Shown here piece after piece: positions 1 to 9,669 of a DNA stretch of 64,000 nt. Source of the stretch: Leclercia sp. S52. Lineage in GTDB: Bacteria; Pseudomonadota; Gammaproteobacteria; Enterobacterales; Enterobacteriaceae. The stretch spans positions 4,588,001 to 4,652,000 of the forward strand of contig NZ_CP152474.1 in the NCBI RefSeq assembly GCF_039727615.1. The letters are read 5' to 3'. The notes below the pieces were generated by a model. That model worked only from the letters and a program-made list of their open reading frames with translations, had not been told where the DNA came from and did not search any database. Position 1 is the stretch's first letter. Each line of letters starts with the position of its first letter. The translations under genes and the position numbers were made by a program.

Positions 1-1
1 A

Positions 2-644
2 AAATATCTCGCGTTAAATAGCGCCCTTCTCTTCTGGCTGCTCGCGCTGGTCGCCTGGTGCTTAGATGCCCGCTTCCTGGCGTGGCTGTTCGCTGCAGTA
101 TCCTTGCTGAGCTTTGGCATCTCCCTTCTACTTAATCAGGTCAAGATCATGTTTAAAAAGAGTAAAACCCCCCGAGACTGGCAAGCCAGAAATCATCCTT
201 CCTCCGGTGCCCGTCATTGAAAAAGAGCCTACCGCCACGGAGAAACACGGCACCACAGTTATTGCCAGCGATGTCCGCTTTGAAGGCAACGTCGTTTCCG
301 GCGGTCACGTCTACGTTCACGGGACGCTTATCGGCAATATCGACTCTAAAGAGAGCCTGATAAAGATCATGCGTGGGGGTCAGGTGGAGGGGAATATCAC
401 CTGCCGGGAGCTGATCGTTGATGGCAAAGTGATGGGCCAGTGCAGCAGCGATGTCATTGAGATCTGCGAGAACGGTCAGGTCACGGGAACCCTTGCCTAC
501 CGCACTCTGGCGGTTAAAAAAGGCGGCCTGTTTTCCGGCCAGGCGGAGGTGCTACCGGCTGTCGCGGAAAAGACCAACGTGGTGGGCCTGATGAAAGAGA
601 GCACCCCCGACCCGCTCGATCTCGTGCCGCTGCAAAAGCTTTAG
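2..644 (+). CDS. Membrane-anchored bactofilin family protein, partial at 5' end and frameshifted
   Basis: The C-terminal part (from about base 240) reads as a bactofilin: short hydrophobic-glycine repeats such as VIASDVRFEGNV, GTLIGNI and GNITCRELIVDG, typical of the beta-helical polymer-forming cytoskeletal domain. The window's first bases, read from base 2, encode two hydrophobic segments (about residues 7-22 and 27-48) followed by MFKKSK, so the full protein probably starts upstream with a two-TM anchor. The membrane frame stops at 218-220, whereas the bactofilin domain is one frame over. They join cleanly (MFKKSKTPETGKPE) if one C is removed from the C6 run at 168-173, so a +1 sequencing error is likely. 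An internal start giving a soluble bactofilin cannot be excluded. The K-12 neighbour at this place is yhhX, so this is an accessory gene by comparison. Confidence 0.7.
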
Positions 645-647
645 GGC

Positions 648-741
648 AAAAAAAAGCCAGCGATAAGCTGGCTAAAATAATACTGGAAGCAATGTGAGCA
701 ATGTCGTGCTTTCAGGTTTCCGTAGAGGTCTTCCTGAATGC
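648..741 (-). ncRNA. ryhB: RyhB small regulatory RNA
   Basis: Read on the minus strand, the sequence matches E. coli RyhB through its core: AACCTGAAAGCACGACATTG is followed by GCTCACATTGCTTCCAG. It ends in a GC-rich hairpin (AGCCAGC/GCTGGCT around 655-673) and a run of U. Its place, just upstream of yhhY and convergent with the gene before it, is also that of ryhB in E. coli. RyhB is an Hfq-dependent sRNA made under iron starvation that represses non-essential iron-using proteins such as SodB and succinate dehydrogenase. The 5' end is set by alignment to E. coli; the 5' stem and terminator loop differ slightly, while the target-pairing core is unchanged. Confidence 0.93.
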
Positions 742-746
742 AGGAC

Positions 747-765
747 AATAATAATCATTCTCATT
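747..765 (-). promoter_or_regulatory. Fur box at the ryhB promoter
   Basis: The minus strand carries AATGAGAATGATTATTATT, a close match to the 19-bp Fur consensus GATAATGATAATCATTATC, directly upstream of the RyhB 5' end. It overlaps the -10/-35 region, so Fe-Fur is expected to repress ryhB as in E. coli. Confidence 0.8.
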
Positions 766-862
766 CGCACTTGTCCACTCATTTTTTGCAAAAAATGCTT
801 GTTGACTCACATTTCAATCTCATGGATGTTGAAAGGGAACCTAACTAACTGAGGAAGAAGGA

Positions 863-1351
863 ATGAGTGAGATAGTGATACGCCACGTTGAAGCCGCCGA
901 TGCCGAAGCTTTACGCCTGATTAACGCCCATCCAGGGGTGTATCACGATACTCTACAACTTCCTCACCCTGCGATGGACATGTGGAAGGAACGTGTCGCG
1001 CAGAAACCCGGCAGACGCCAGCTGGTGGCCTGCCTGGACGGACAGGTTATCGGCCATCTGGTGCTGGACGTGATGGAAAATCCACGCCGCAGCCATGTGG
1101 CGACCTTCGGGATCGGTGTTTCAGCCGAGGTGCAGGGCCGGGGTGCGGGCAGCGCGTTAATGCGTGAGATGATCAACCTGTGCGACAACTGGTTGCGCAT
1201 CGAACGCATCGAGCTGACGGTGTTTGTCGACAATGCCTCCGCCATTGCCCTGTATCGTAAATACGGCTTTGTGGTGGAAGGCACCGGGAAGAAGTTCGCC
1301 CTGCGTAACGGCGAGTTTGTGGATGCGCACTTTATGGCGCGGGTGAAGTAA
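863..1351 (+). CDS. yhhY: L-amino acid N-acetyltransferase YhhY (AaaT), GNAT family
   Basis: The 162-residue product has the same length as E. coli YhhY/AaaT. It shows the GNAT acetyl-CoA loop (QGRGAGSALM, about residues 93-102) and the C-terminal ALYRKYGF segment common to GNAT enzymes. The E. coli enzyme acetylates amino acids such as phenylalanine and methionine, using acetyl-CoA in the cytoplasm. The start has a purine-rich AGGAAGAAGG leader 2-11 bases upstream. The gene is divergent from ryhB, as in E. coli. Confidence 0.93.
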   Translation: MSEIVIRHVEAADAEALRLINAHPGVYHDTLQLPHPAMDMWKERVAQKPGRRQLVACLDGQVIGHLVLDVMENPRRSHVATFGIGVSAEVQGRGAGSALMREMINLCDNWLRIERIELTVFVDNASAIALYRKYGFVVEGTGKKFALRNGEFVDAHFMARVK

Positions 1352-1354
1352 TCT

Positions 1355-1432
1355 CCCCCCTCACCCCGGCCCTCTCCCCATAGGGGAGAGGGTGTAGTAT
1401 ATCCCCTATGGGGAGAGGGTTAGGGTGAGGGG
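1355..1432. repeat. Inverted pair of CCCTCACCC/CCCTCTCCC intergenic repeats
   Basis: Two copies of an intergenic repeat face each other: CCCCTCACCCCGGCCCTC starts at 1357 and its mirror, ending GGTGAGGGG, finishes at 1432. Each copy has its own internal CCCTCTCCCCATAGGGGAGAG palindrome. Single copies lie at 8852-8885, 14626-14659 and 56288-56321. The pair sits between the convergent yhhY and ggt genes and could act as a bidirectional transcript end. Confidence 0.85.
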
Positions 1433-1438
1433 ACAAAC

Positions 1439-3186
1439 TCAATATCCCGCCGTCAAATCCCCCCGGCGTGCGTGGATCCGATGCGCCATACAGCGCGCCA
1501 TCCGGCCCGACCATAATGCTCTGGGTGCTGCCCATCGCCTCTTTCACCGCCACCTTTTGCCCGCGCTGCTCCAGCAGCTTCAGCGTATCCGGGCTAAAGC
1601 CCTTCTCCACCCGCAGCTCATCCGGCAGCCACTGGTGATGGAAGCGCGGCGCGTTGGTGGCCTCTGCCACGTTCATCCCATAATCGATGCTGTTGACCAC
1701 CATTTGCAGCACGGTGGTGATAATGCGGCTGCCGCCAGGGCTGCCGGTCACCAGCCAGGTTTTGCCGTCTTTCACCACGATGGTCGGTGACATCGACGAC
1801 AGCGGACGCTTCTTCGGCCCCACGGCGTTGGCGTCCCCGCCCACCAGCCCGTAAACGTTCGGCACGCCCGGCTTGGCGGAGAAATCATCCATCTCATTGT
1901 TGAGCAGAATGCCGCTGTTGCCCGCCACGATCCCGGTGCCAAATACGGTATTCAGCGTGTAGGTCACCGCCACCGCGTTACCATCTTTATCCACCACCGA
2001 GAAGTGGGTGGTCTGGTTGCTTTCATAGGGTTCCAGCTTGCCCGGGCGGATCTCGCTAGAGGGTTTGGCTTTGTTGATATCGATCTGATCGGCCAGGGTT
2101 TTGGCATAGGCTTTATTGGTCAGCGCCTGCCACGGCACCTTGACGAAGTCCGGGTCACCCAGATACTCCGAGCGGTCGGCGTAGGCATATTTTTCCGCCT
2201 CGGCCATCACCTGCATCGTATCGGCACTGCCGAAACCAAATTTATGCATATCGAAGTTTTCGAGGATGTTGAGGATCTGCACGATGTGGATCCCGCCGGA
2301 AGACGGTGGCGGCATGGAGTAGACCTGATACCCGCGATAGTCCCCGCTAATCGGCGTGCGTTCCACCGCTTTGTACTCCGCGAGATCGGCTTTGGTGATC
2401 AACCCACCGTTCTTACTCATCTCTTCGGCAATCTGATCGGCAATCGTCCCTTTATAGAAGGCATCCGGGCCGTTTTCGGCAATCATCTCCAGACTTTTGG
2501 CGAGGTTGGTCTGCACCAGCTTGTCGCCCTTCTTCAGCGGTTCGCCCTCCTTCCAGAAGATCGCTTTGCTGTTCTCATGGTTGGGGAGCACTTCGCTGCC
2601 GTAGGTTTTTAGATCGTCGGCCAGGGCGTCGTTGACCTCAAAGCCGTCGCGCGCCAGCTTGATGGCCGGTTGCACCACTTTGTTCAGCGGCAGGGTGCCG
2701 TACTTATCCAGCGCCAGCGAGAAGCCCGCTACCGTACCCGGCGTGCCGGTCGCCAGATGGGAGGTGAGGGATTTTTTTACTGTCGGCGTTGCCCTGGTCG
2801 TCGAGGAACATGTCGCGCGTGGCCTGGGAGGGTGCCATTTCACGGAAGTCGATCGCCGTGGTCACGCCATCTTTAGTACGCAGCATCATAAAACCGCCGC
2901 CGCCGAGGTTACCCGCCTGCGGGTGCGTTACCGCCAGCGCATAGCCGACCGCCACCGCCGCATCCACCGCATTACCACCCTGCTTGAGGATATCCACCCC
3001 GACCTGGGTGGCGAGGGCATCCACCGAAGAGACCATCCCCTTCTGCGCCCGCACGGGATGGAACACATCTTCTTCCACGCCGTAGGAGACCGGGGGCGCG
3101 GCAGGCGGATTCGCTGCCACGCAAAACGTACCGCCTGCCGACAGGGCAGCAATCGCTACCCAGCGTAAAAACGTTGGTTTCATCAT
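1439..3186 (-). CDS. ggt: Periplasmic gamma-glutamyltranspeptidase, frameshifted twice as read
   Basis: Gamma-glutamyltranspeptidase cleaves and transfers the gamma-glutamyl group of glutathione in the periplasm. It is made as a precursor that cuts itself before a catalytic Thr. The protein follows E. coli Ggt nearly end to end: an N-terminal signal peptide, the NLGGGGFM segment, the autoprocessing and nucleophile motif NQTTHFSVVD, and the GSPGGSRI loop. Two breaks exist. A T7 run at 2772-2778 shifts the frame after DSKK, and a C6 run at 1459-1464 shifts it after SDPRTP. Removing one base from each restores SDSKKSLTSHLATGTP and a C-terminus ASDPRTPGDLTAGY ending at 1439, matching E. coli. Read uncorrected, the gene instead runs through the neighbouring repeat to 1332. 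The start at 3186 aligns with E. coli MIKPTF and has GGAG 7 bases upstream. True inactivation cannot be ruled out. Confidence 0.88.
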
Positions 3187-3308
3187 TGTTATTCTCCAGG
3201 TACAGGGACTCATGCTCCCGCTTAAGCCTGGTTCATAACTCTTAAAAAATCATCGTAGTGCAGGATCCGAGGTAAACTTAAAGGAGGCCTCAGAAGGAGG
3301 GAGTAACA

Positions 3309-3686
3309 ATGAAACGACTGATTCTTGTTGCGGCGTTACTGCCGTTTGCCGTGCTCGCGCAGCCCATCAACACCCTGAACAACCCCAACCAGCCGGGCTA
3401 TGAAAACCCCAGCCAGCAGCGGATGCAAAATCAGATGATGATCCAGCAGCAGCAGCAGACAGGGATGCTCAATCAGCAGCTGCAGACGCAGACCCGCGTT
3501 CAGCAGCAGCATCTGCAAACGCAGATGAACAATAATACTCTGCGGGTTCAGCAGAGCCAGCCGGGGGTGCAGGTTCTGCCTAACACCAGCGGCGGGATGC
3601 TGAGCGGCGTAGAGTCGTCGGGCGGCGTACAGCAGCAACATATGCTGCCGCAGCAGCAGAACGGCTCTATGCTGAATAACCCTTAG
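3309..3686 (+). CDS. yhhA: YhhA family protein (DUF2756), exported, glutamine-rich
   Basis: The 125-residue protein has a signal peptide ([17 protein letters not shown]) and then a low-complexity region very rich in Gln, Asn and Met. Its position between ggt and ugpQ identifies it as YhhA; the E. coli protein is slightly longer (about 146 residues), mainly by repeat-length differences. Function is unknown. A strong AAGGAGG-type leader precedes the ATG. Its stop codon overlaps the stop codon of convergent ugpQ by three bases (3683-3686). Confidence 0.88.
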   Translation: MKRLILVAALLPFAVLAQPINTLNNPNQPGYENPSQQRMQNQMMIQQQQQTGMLNQQLQTQTRVQQQHLQTQMNNNTLRVQQSQPGVQVLPNTSGGMLSGVESSGGVQQQHMLPQQQNGSMLNNP

Positions 3687-4423
3687 GGCTGAAAGTCCGG
3701 ACCGATCAGGGCAATCGCATCGGTACAGATGCTATCCACGCCCCAGCGCAGCAGCTCTGCTGCCCGCTGGGGCTGGTTAACGGTATAGACCAGGATATGC
3801 AAACCGGCGGCCTTAATTGCTTTCACCCGCGCCTCATCCAGCAGGCGATGGTTGAGGTGAATCGACACGCAGCCCAGCCGGCTGGTCAGCTCGCGCCAGT
3901 CTTCACGCCACTCATCCAGCAGTAAACCGCGCGGCAGCTCGGGTGCCGCCGCCTGCGCCGCTTCCAGCGCGTCGATCTCAAACGACGACAGCAGCGGAGC
4001 GATCATCCCTTCCCACAGCTCACGCGCGGCCAGCGCAATCACCTTGCCGGTGAGCGGCCCGGTACCGGTGGTCGGTTTGATTTCGATATTGGCCATCATC
4101 CTTAGCTTCCGACAGCGGTCGGCCACCTCGGCCAGCAGCGGCAGCGGCTCGCCTTTGAACTCGCCGCTGAACCAGCTTCCGGCATCGACCTTCAGCAGAT
4201 CGCGCCACGGCAGCTCGCCCGCCACGCCCCAGCCGTTGCTGGTGCGCTCGAGGTTGTCATCGTGCAGCAGGAAGATCTCCCCATCTTTCGACAGCTTAGC
4301 GTCGAATTCGATCATGGTGTGGCCGTAGCGCGCACCGACGTCAATCGCCGCCAGGGTGTTCTCGGGTGCCAGTTTACCGCCGCCCCGGTGGGCGACGATG
4401 CGGGGATAAGGCCAGTAACTCAT
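3683..4423 (-). CDS. ugpQ: Cytoplasmic glycerophosphodiester phosphodiesterase UgpQ
   Basis: UgpQ hydrolyses glycerophosphodiesters to sn-glycerol 3-phosphate and an alcohol, in the cytoplasm, as they are imported by UgpBAEC. The 246-residue protein (E. coli 247) has the GDPD signature near the N-terminus, with catalytic HRGG (residues 12-15) and the acidic [11 protein letters not shown] segment, then [11 protein letters not shown]. It is the last gene of the ugp operon and overlaps ugpC by 4 bases (ATGA), so translation is probably coupled. Confidence 0.95.
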   Translation of the reverse strand: MSYWPYPRIVAHRGGGKLAPENTLAAIDVGARYGHTMIEFDAKLSKDGEIFLLHDDNLERTSNGWGVAGELPWRDLLKVDAGSWFSGEFKGEPLPLLAEVADRCRKLRMMANIEIKPTTGTGPLTGKVIALAARELWEGMIAPLLSSFEIDALEAAQAAAPELPRGLLLDEWREDWRELTSRLGCVSIHLNHRLLDEARVKAIKAAGLHILVYTVNQPQRAAELLRWGVDSICTDAIALIGPDFQP

Positions 4424-5490
4424 ACGCGTTGTCCTGTTTCGCCATCAAATAAGTGCAGATGATTTTCCGGCAGATGCAGCCACAGCGTGCTGCCCGCTTT
4501 CGGGCGCTCCTGATGCGACATGCGCACCACCAGCTTCTGCTCGCCCCAGCGTCCATGCGCCAGGTTATCGGCACCCAGCATCTCGAGGGTGTCCATTACC
4601 AGCGGCACCCCGCCTTCCGACTGGGAGCTTAGCGCAATATGTTCCGGGCGGATACCCAGCGTCATTTTGCGTCCGGCATAGCCGCGATAGAACCAGTTAA
4701 TCGGCAGCGCCATGCCGCTCTCCAGTTCGAAATGGGTGCCCGCGGCGCTGATGCGCCCTTCCAGCAGGTTCATCGCCGGGCTGCCGATAAAGCTCGCCAC
4801 AAATCGGCTGGCGGGCTTTTCATAGACTTCCACCGGGGTGCCAATCTGCTCGGCAATGCCTTTGTTCATCACCATCACCCGCTGGGCGAGGGTCATGGCT
4901 TCCACCTGATCGTGGGTGACGTACAGAGAGGTAGTTTTCAGTCGACGGTGCAGCTGCTGTAACTCAAGACGCATCTGCACGCGCAGCTTGGCGTCGAGGT
5001 TAGAGAGCGGTTCATCGAACAGGAACACCGCCGGATCGCGCACAATGGCGCGGCCCATCGCCACACGCTGACGCTGACCACCGGAGAGTTCGCGCGGACG
5101 GCGTTTTAACAGGCCGTCCAGCTCCAGAATGCGCGCCGCCTCTTTGACGCGTTCGTCGATATGGCTTTTACCCATCCCGCGGATTTTCAGCCCCCAGGCC
5201 ATGTTCTCCTCCACGCTCATGTGTGGGTAGAGGGCGTAGTTCTGGAACACCATCGCAATGCCGCGATCTTTCGGCTCCATTTCGGTAACGCGCTGGCGGT
5301 CAATCCAGATATCGCCCGAGGTGACGCGCTCCAGCCCGGCGACCATCCGCAGCAGGGTCGATTTGCCGCAGCCGGACGGGCCGACCATCACGATAAATTC
5401 CCCGTCCGCCACGTCGAGCGTGAGCGGCTGAATGACCTGGGTTTTGCCATCCCAGCTTTTGGTAACTGCCTGAAGTTTTAAACCTGCCAT
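4420..5490 (-). CDS. ugpC: sn-Glycerol-3-phosphate ABC transporter ATPase UgpC
   Basis: This is the ATPase of the Ugp importer, of the MalK/UgpC type. It shows Walker [10 protein letters not shown], the signature LSGGQRQR, Walker [13 protein letters not shown], the H-loop VTHD and a C-terminal TOBE-like regulatory domain (about residue 240 on). The start at 5490 gives [13 protein letters not shown], as in E. coli (356 residues); a longer reading from 5529 would run into ugpE. One base separates it from ugpE. Confidence 0.96.
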   Translation of the reverse strand: MAGLKLQAVTKSWDGKTQVIQPLTLDVADGEFIVMVGPSGCGKSTLLRMVAGLERVTSGDIWIDRQRVTEMEPKDRGIAMVFQNYALYPHMSVEENMAWGLKIRGMGKSHIDERVKEAARILELDGLLKRRPRELSGGQRQRVAMGRAIVRDPAVFLFDEPLSNLDAKLRVQMRLELQQLHRRLKTTSLYVTHDQVEAMTLAQRVMVMNKGIAEQIGTPVEVYEKPASRFVASFIGSPAMNLLEGRISAAGTHFELESGMALPINWFYRGYAGRKMTLGIRPEHIALSSQSEGGVPLVMDTLEMLGADNLAHGRWGEQKLVVRMSHQERPKAGSTLWLHLPENHLHLFDGETGQRV

Positions 5491-5491
5491 T

Positions 5492-6337
5492 TTATTTCTC
5501 GCTATCGACCAGGCCGCGGACAAACGCACGCTGCATGGCTAAAACAATGACTACGGGTGGGATAAGAGTTAGCAGCATCGCCGCCATCACCTGGTTCCAG
5601 AGGGTGGTGCCTTCGCCGGTTGAGATCATCCCTTTGATGCCCGCCACGGCGGTGCCGAGATTGACATCCTGAATAATCAGCAGCGGCCACAGGTACTGGT
5701 TCCAGCCGTAGATAAAGGTGATGACAAACAGCGCCGCGAGGTTGGTTTTCGACAGCGGCAGCACGATGTCGCGGAAGAAGCGCATCGGTGAGGCGCCGTC
5801 GATACGCGCGGCCTCAATCAGCTCGTCCGGCAGGGTCATAAAGAACTGGCGGAACAGGAAAGTGGCGGTGGCCGAGGCCATCAGCGGCAGGGTTAAACCC
5901 GCATAGCTGTCGAGCATCCCGAGGTTGGCGATCACCTCCACCGTCGGGAAGATACGCACCTCCACCGGCAGCATCAGGGTGATGAAGATCATCCAGAAGA
6001 ACAGGTTGCGCAGCGGAAAGCGGAACCAGACGATGGCAAACGCCGACAGCATCGACACCGTGATTTTGCCCACCGTGATGCCGAACGCCATGATGAAGCT
6101 GTTGAGCATCATCAGCCAGAACGGGGCGCTGTTAACGCCGACGCCCTGGGTCCAGATGGTCGCCATGTTCTCGAAAAGATGACCGCCCGGGACAAGCGTC
6201 ATCGGGGTTTCAAAGATGGCGTTGCGATCCAGGGTTGCGGCGACAAAGGCCACGTACAGCGGGAACAGGATCACCACGATCCCCAGGATCAGCATGGTGT
6301 GGCTGAAAATCGTCAGCCCGCGACGGTTCTCAATCAT
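5492..6337 (-). CDS. ugpE: sn-Glycerol-3-phosphate ABC transporter permease UgpE
   Basis: The second inner-membrane permease of UgpBAEC. The 281-residue protein has about six TM segments and the EAA loop contacting the ATPase ([17 protein letters not shown], about residues 177-193). The length equals that of E. coli UgpE. It overlaps ugpA by 4 bases. Confidence 0.96.
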   Translation of the reverse strand: MIENRRGLTIFSHTMLILGIVVILFPLYVAFVAATLDRNAIFETPMTLVPGGHLFENMATIWTQGVGVNSAPFWLMMLNSFIMAFGITVGKITVSMLSAFAIVWFRFPLRNLFFWMIFITLMLPVEVRIFPTVEVIANLGMLDSYAGLTLPLMASATATFLFRQFFMTLPDELIEAARIDGASPMRFFRDIVLPLSKTNLAALFVITFIYGWNQYLWPLLIIQDVNLGTAVAGIKGMISTGEGTTLWNQVMAAMLLTLIPPVVIVLAMQRAFVRGLVDSEK

Positions 6338-7221
6338 TGGTAGCGCACCTTACTTTCGACATAGCGGAACTGCACCACCGTGAGGATGATGACGAGGAAC
6401 ATCAGCACCACCGACTGGGCGGCAGAGGCCGAGAGATCCAGACCGGCGAAACCTTCGCGGTAGATCTTGTAGATCAGCGTGGTGGTGGCCTGCACCGGGC
6501 CGCCTGCGGTGGCGGCGTCGATCACCGGGAAGGTGTCGAAGAAGGCGTAGACCAGGTTGACCACCAGCAGGAAGAAACTCACCGGCGCGATCAGCGGCAG
6601 CGCCAGCTTAAAGAAGCGGCGGATTGGGCCTGCGCCGTCAATTGCCGCGGCTTCCACCAGCGAGCGCGGTATGGACTGCAGGGCAGCAAAGAAGAACAGG
6701 AAGTTGTAGCTGATCTGCTTCCACACCGAGGCAAAGACCACCAGGAACATTGCCTGGCCGCTGTTCTGGGCGTGGTTCCAGTCGTAGCCAAACTCACCCA
6801 GGAAATGGGTGATCAGCCCGCGGCCGGGGTTAAAGAGGAAGATCCACAGCACGGCGGCAACCGCCGGGGCCACGGCGTAGGGCAGCAGCATCAGGGTCTG
6901 ATACAGACGGCTGCCGCGCACCACGTAATCCACCAGCGCGGCGAAAAACAGCGAGGCGAGCAGGCCGCTGACGGTGACCAGCGTGCTGAATTTAATCGTC
7001 GTCCAGAAGGCGTCGATGTAGTAACTGTCGCGCCACAGGGCGGCAAAGTTATCCAGGCCGACAAACTGGCTGGAGAGCCCGAACGGATCAACGCTTTGTA
7101 CCGAGTACCACAGCGCTTCGCCCGCAGGCCAGATAAAGAAGATGACGGTGATGACCAGTTGCGGCGCGACCAGCAGGTACGGCAGCCAACGGGAACGGAA
7201 CACCGGACGGGAAGATGACAT
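6334..7221 (-). CDS. ugpA: sn-Glycerol-3-phosphate ABC transporter permease UgpA
   Basis: The first permease subunit, 295 residues as in E. coli, with about six TM segments and the EAA-loop motif [18 protein letters not shown]. It pairs with UgpE to form the channel and takes substrate from UgpB. A REP pair separates it from ugpB, so the 3' end of the ugpB message may be protected and UgpB made in excess. Confidence 0.96.
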   Translation of the reverse strand: MSSSRPVFRSRWLPYLLVAPQLVITVIFFIWPAGEALWYSVQSVDPFGLSSQFVGLDNFAALWRDSYYIDAFWTTIKFSTLVTVSGLLASLFFAALVDYVVRGSRLYQTLMLLPYAVAPAVAAVLWIFLFNPGRGLITHFLGEFGYDWNHAQNSGQAMFLVVFASVWKQISYNFLFFFAALQSIPRSLVEAAAIDGAGPIRRFFKLALPLIAPVSFFLLVVNLVYAFFDTFPVIDAATAGGPVQATTTLIYKIYREGFAGLDLSASAAQSVVLMFLVIILTVVQFRYVESKVRYQ

Positions 7222-7242
7222 GGGAATTGAGTTCCTGAACAG

Positions 7243-7314
7243 CGCCGGATGGCGCTACGCTTATCCGGCCTACAGGTTCGCGTAGGCCGGGTAAGGCGAA
7301 GCCGCCACCCGGCA
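7243..7314. repeat. REP (palindromic unit) pair between ugpB and ugpA
   Basis: Two inverted REP units: GCCGGATGGCGCTACGC ending in CGGCCTAC, then GTAGGCCGGGTAAGGCG ending in CACCCGGCA. REP elements stabilise upstream mRNA and bind gyrase/Pol I; inside an operon they often set the binding protein above the permeases. Confidence 0.9.
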
Positions 7315-7321
7315 TTTCACA

Positions 7322-8638
7322 TTACGATTTGGTCGACTGCTCGAAGCGGCGCAGCAGCTGATTACCACGCTCTACTGCGGCATCCAGCGCCTGTTGTGGG
7401 GATTTCTTACCGGTCCACACGCTCTCCAGCTCTTCATCCACGATGGTACGGATCTGCGGCATGTTGCCCAGACGCAGGCCTTTGGTGTACGGCAACGGTG
7501 GCTTGTTCAGCATCTGACGCGTGGCGATGTCCGCACCTGGGTTCTTGTCGTAGAAGCCCTGTTCGCGGGTCAGGTCATACGCGGCTTTGGTGATCGGCAG
7601 GTAGCCGGTCTTCTGGTGCCACTCGGCGGCGTTTTCCGGTTTTGCCAGGAAGTCGAGGAACTCCGCTACGCCCTTGTAGGTGTCCTTGTCCTTGCCCTGC
7701 ATGACCCACAGGCTGGCCCCGCCGATGATGGCGTTCTGCGGCGCGCCTTTCGAGTCGGCATCGTACGGCATCATGCCCACGCCGTAGTTAAATTTGGCGT
7801 AGTGACGGATATCCGCCAGCGAGCCGGACGAGGCGGTGGTGATGGCGCAGTCGCCGCTGTAGAACTTCTCGGTGGATTCGTCTTTACGCCCGAAGTAGCT
7901 GAAATCGCCCTTCTTGTTCAGCTCCTGCAGCAGAGCAATATGCTTCACCTGCTCCGGCTTGTTGAATTCCAGTACCGCATTGGTGCCGTTGAAACCGTTG
8001 TTCTCGGTAGCCACCGGCTGACCGTGCCAGGCGCTGAAGTTCTCGATCTGGATCCAGCCCTGCCAGCCGCTGGCGTAGCCGCACTTCATGCCCGCCGCTT
8101 TCAGTTTGGCGGTGTACGCGGCAAGATCCTGCCAGGTTTTTGGCGGCTGCTCAGGATCTAAGCCAGCTTTCTTGAAAGCGTCTTTGTTGTAGTACAGCAC
8201 CGGGGTGGAGCTGTTAAACGGCTGAGAGAGCAGATGGCCGGATTTGGAATCGGTGTAGTAACCGGAGACGGTCGGCACGAACTGGGATTCGTCGAAGTTG
8301 ATGCCCGCGTCCTTGAACACTTCATAGACCGGCTTGATGGCTTTGGAGGCCATCATGGTGGCCGTGCCCACTTCATAAACCTGCAGCAGCGCCGGCGCAT
8401 TGCCGGTACGGAACGCGGCGATACCGGCGCTCAGGCTCTGCTCGTAGTTGCCTTTGTACACCGGCACAATTTTGTAATCCGGGTGGGTGTCGTTGAAACG
8501 TTGCGCCAGGGAGTCAACTTCTTTACCCAACTCCCCTTCCATGGAATGCCAGAACGGAATAGTGGTGACGGCCATTGCGTTGCCCGCAAAAACCAGACCC
8601 ATTGCCAGACCCAAAGCTGTGTGTCGTAACGATGTCAT
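7322..8638 (-). CDS. ugpB: Periplasmic sn-glycerol-3-phosphate-binding protein UgpB
   Basis: UgpB captures sn-glycerol 3-phosphate and glycerophosphodiesters in the periplasm for UgpAEC. The protein has a signal peptide ending near GNAMA and mature sequence [18 protein letters not shown], nearly identical to E. coli. Starting at 8638 gives 438 residues, the E. coli length, and leaves AGAGAG six bases upstream. An ATG two codons earlier (8644) would lie only one base from that site. It is the first gene of the operon, behind a tandem Pho box. Confidence 0.95.
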   Translation of the reverse strand: MTSLRHTALGLAMGLVFAGNAMAVTTIPFWHSMEGELGKEVDSLAQRFNDTHPDYKIVPVYKGNYEQSLSAGIAAFRTGNAPALLQVYEVGTATMMASKAIKPVYEVFKDAGINFDESQFVPTVSGYYTDSKSGHLLSQPFNSSTPVLYYNKDAFKKAGLDPEQPPKTWQDLAAYTAKLKAAGMKCGYASGWQGWIQIENFSAWHGQPVATENNGFNGTNAVLEFNKPEQVKHIALLQELNKKGDFSYFGRKDESTEKFYSGDCAITTASSGSLADIRHYAKFNYGVGMMPYDADSKGAPQNAIIGGASLWVMQGKDKDTYKGVAEFLDFLAKPENAAEWHQKTGYLPITKAAYDLTREQGFYDKNPGADIATRQMLNKPPLPYTKGLRLGNMPQIRTIVDEELESVWTGKKSPQQALDAAVERGNQLLRRFEQSTKS

Positions 8639-8711
8639 TGTCATCTCTCTTATTGTGCCGGATGCGCGATATCACGCGTTTTGTGCTCGCGAGGTAACAT
8701 GACATGCTCGA

Positions 8712-8751
8712 ATTACAGAAAAATAACCGTTTGTTTACAGTGATATGACAA
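8712..8751 (-). promoter_or_regulatory. Tandem Pho box upstream of ugpB
   Basis: On the minus strand, four 7-bp direct repeats follow each other with 4-bp spacers: TTGTCAT, CTGTAAA, CGGTTAT, CTGTAAT. The 11-bp period and the CTGTCAT-like units define PhoB sites, so this is two adjacent Pho boxes. E. coli ugp is induced by PhoB under phosphate starvation. The 309 bases between ugpB and livF (8645-8954) hold this site, a REP unit, a 90-bp repeat module and a terminator; no gene was seen. Confidence 0.85.
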
Positions 8752-8802
8752 CAACGCGTCAGGGGGATGATGGAAATATGAAGGGGTGTGCGGCAAAAAA
8801 AA

Positions 8803-8835
8803 GCCGGGTGGCGGCTTCGCCTTACCCGGCCTACG
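8803..8835. repeat. Single REP unit
   Basis: GCCGGGTGGCGGCTTCGCC followed by TTACCCGGCCTACG forms the standard REP hairpin. It lies between the ugpB promoter and the livF 3' end. Confidence 0.85.
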
Positions 8836-8838
8836 TAC

Positions 8839-8928
8839 GTGCGGCCTGTTGCCCTCACCCTGGCCCTCTCCCACAGGGAGAGGGTACAAACATTAAAAAA
8901 GGCAACTTGCGTTGCCTTTTTGCTTTTA
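8839..8928. repeat. 90-bp repeat module downstream of livF (copy 1)
   Basis: This 90-base block begins GTGCGGCCTG, contains one CCCTCACCC/CCCTCTCCC repeat and the terminator hairpin, and ends TTTTTGCTTTTA. A copy of the same length with few differences lies at 14613-14702, downstream of livJ. Confidence 0.85.
8895..8921. terminator. Terminator after livF
   Basis: GGCAAC/GTTGCC hairpin with a TTGC loop, flanked by A6 on one side and T5 on the other. It can terminate in both directions and ends the livKHMGF operon. Confidence 0.85.
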
Positions 8929-8954
8929 CCTTGCCACCGGGCAATACAGACGGC

Positions 8955-9668
8955 TCAACCGCCTAAATACGCACTCCGCACCGCTTCGTTGGCCAGCAGC
9001 GCGTCGCCGGTGTCTTCCAGCACCACGCGGCCGTTCTCCAGCACGTAGCCGCGATCCGCGAGCTTCAGCGCCTGGTTGGCGTTCTGCTCCACGAGGAAGA
9101 TGGTCATTCCTTCGCTGCGCAACTGCTCGATGGTGTCGAAGATCTGCTGGATAATGATCGGCGCCAGCCCGAGCGACGGTTCGTCGAGCAGCAGCAGACG
9201 CGGCTGGCTCATCAGCGCGCGGCCGATCGCCAGCATCTGCTGTTCCCCGCCGGACATGGTGCCCGCACGCTGAATACGACGCTCAAACAGGCGCGGGAAC
9301 AGATCATAGACGCGCTTGATGCGGGTCTGGAACTGCTCGCGCTCGGCAAAGAAGCCGCCCATCGCCAGGTTCTCTTCTACCGTCATGCGCGAGAAGACGC
9401 GACGCCCTTCCGGGACAATCGCCACCGCTTCACGCATGATTTTCGCCGTCTGCCAGTCGGTAATGTCTTTACCATCAAAGACGATACGCCCGCTGGTGGC
9501 GCGCGGGTCGCCGCACAGGGTGCCGAGCAGCGTGGTTTTGCCCGCGCCGTTGGCCCCGATCAGGGTGACAATTTCACCCTGATTGATGTGCAGGCTGACG
9601 TCGTGCAGGGCCTGGATCTTGCCGTAATGCGCATTGACCTTGTCGAACGTTAACATCGTTTTTTCCAT
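8955..9668 (-). CDS. livF: Branched-chain amino acid ABC transporter ATPase LivF
   Basis: One of the two ATPases of the LIV-I/LS importer for leucine, isoleucine and valine. It has Walker A GANGAGKTT, the signature MSGGEQQM, Walker B LLLLDEPSLGLAP and the H-loop-like VEQN. The start at 9668 (MEKTMLTFDKV) gives 237 residues as in E. coli; an upstream ATG at 9683 would overlap livG more deeply. One base separates it from livG. Confidence 0.96.
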   Translation of the reverse strand: MEKTMLTFDKVNAHYGKIQALHDVSLHINQGEIVTLIGANGAGKTTLLGTLCGDPRATSGRIVFDGKDITDWQTAKIMREAVAIVPEGRRVFSRMTVEENLAMGGFFAEREQFQTRIKRVYDLFPRLFERRIQRAGTMSGGEQQMLAIGRALMSQPRLLLLDEPSLGLAPIIIQQIFDTIEQLRSEGMTIFLVEQNANQALKLADRGYVLENGRVVLEDTGDALLANEAVRSAYLGG

Positions 9669-9669
9669 C

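Noticed and set aside
1332..1438. C-terminal extension of gamma-glutamyltranspeptidase
   Set aside because: The extra residues are the translated intergenic repeat and vanish when the C6 run at 1459-1464 is read as C5.
3309..3686. Prion-like or coiled-coil function for the Q/N-rich YhhA
   Set aside because: Low complexity alone supports no function; the protein is a known uncharacterised exported family.
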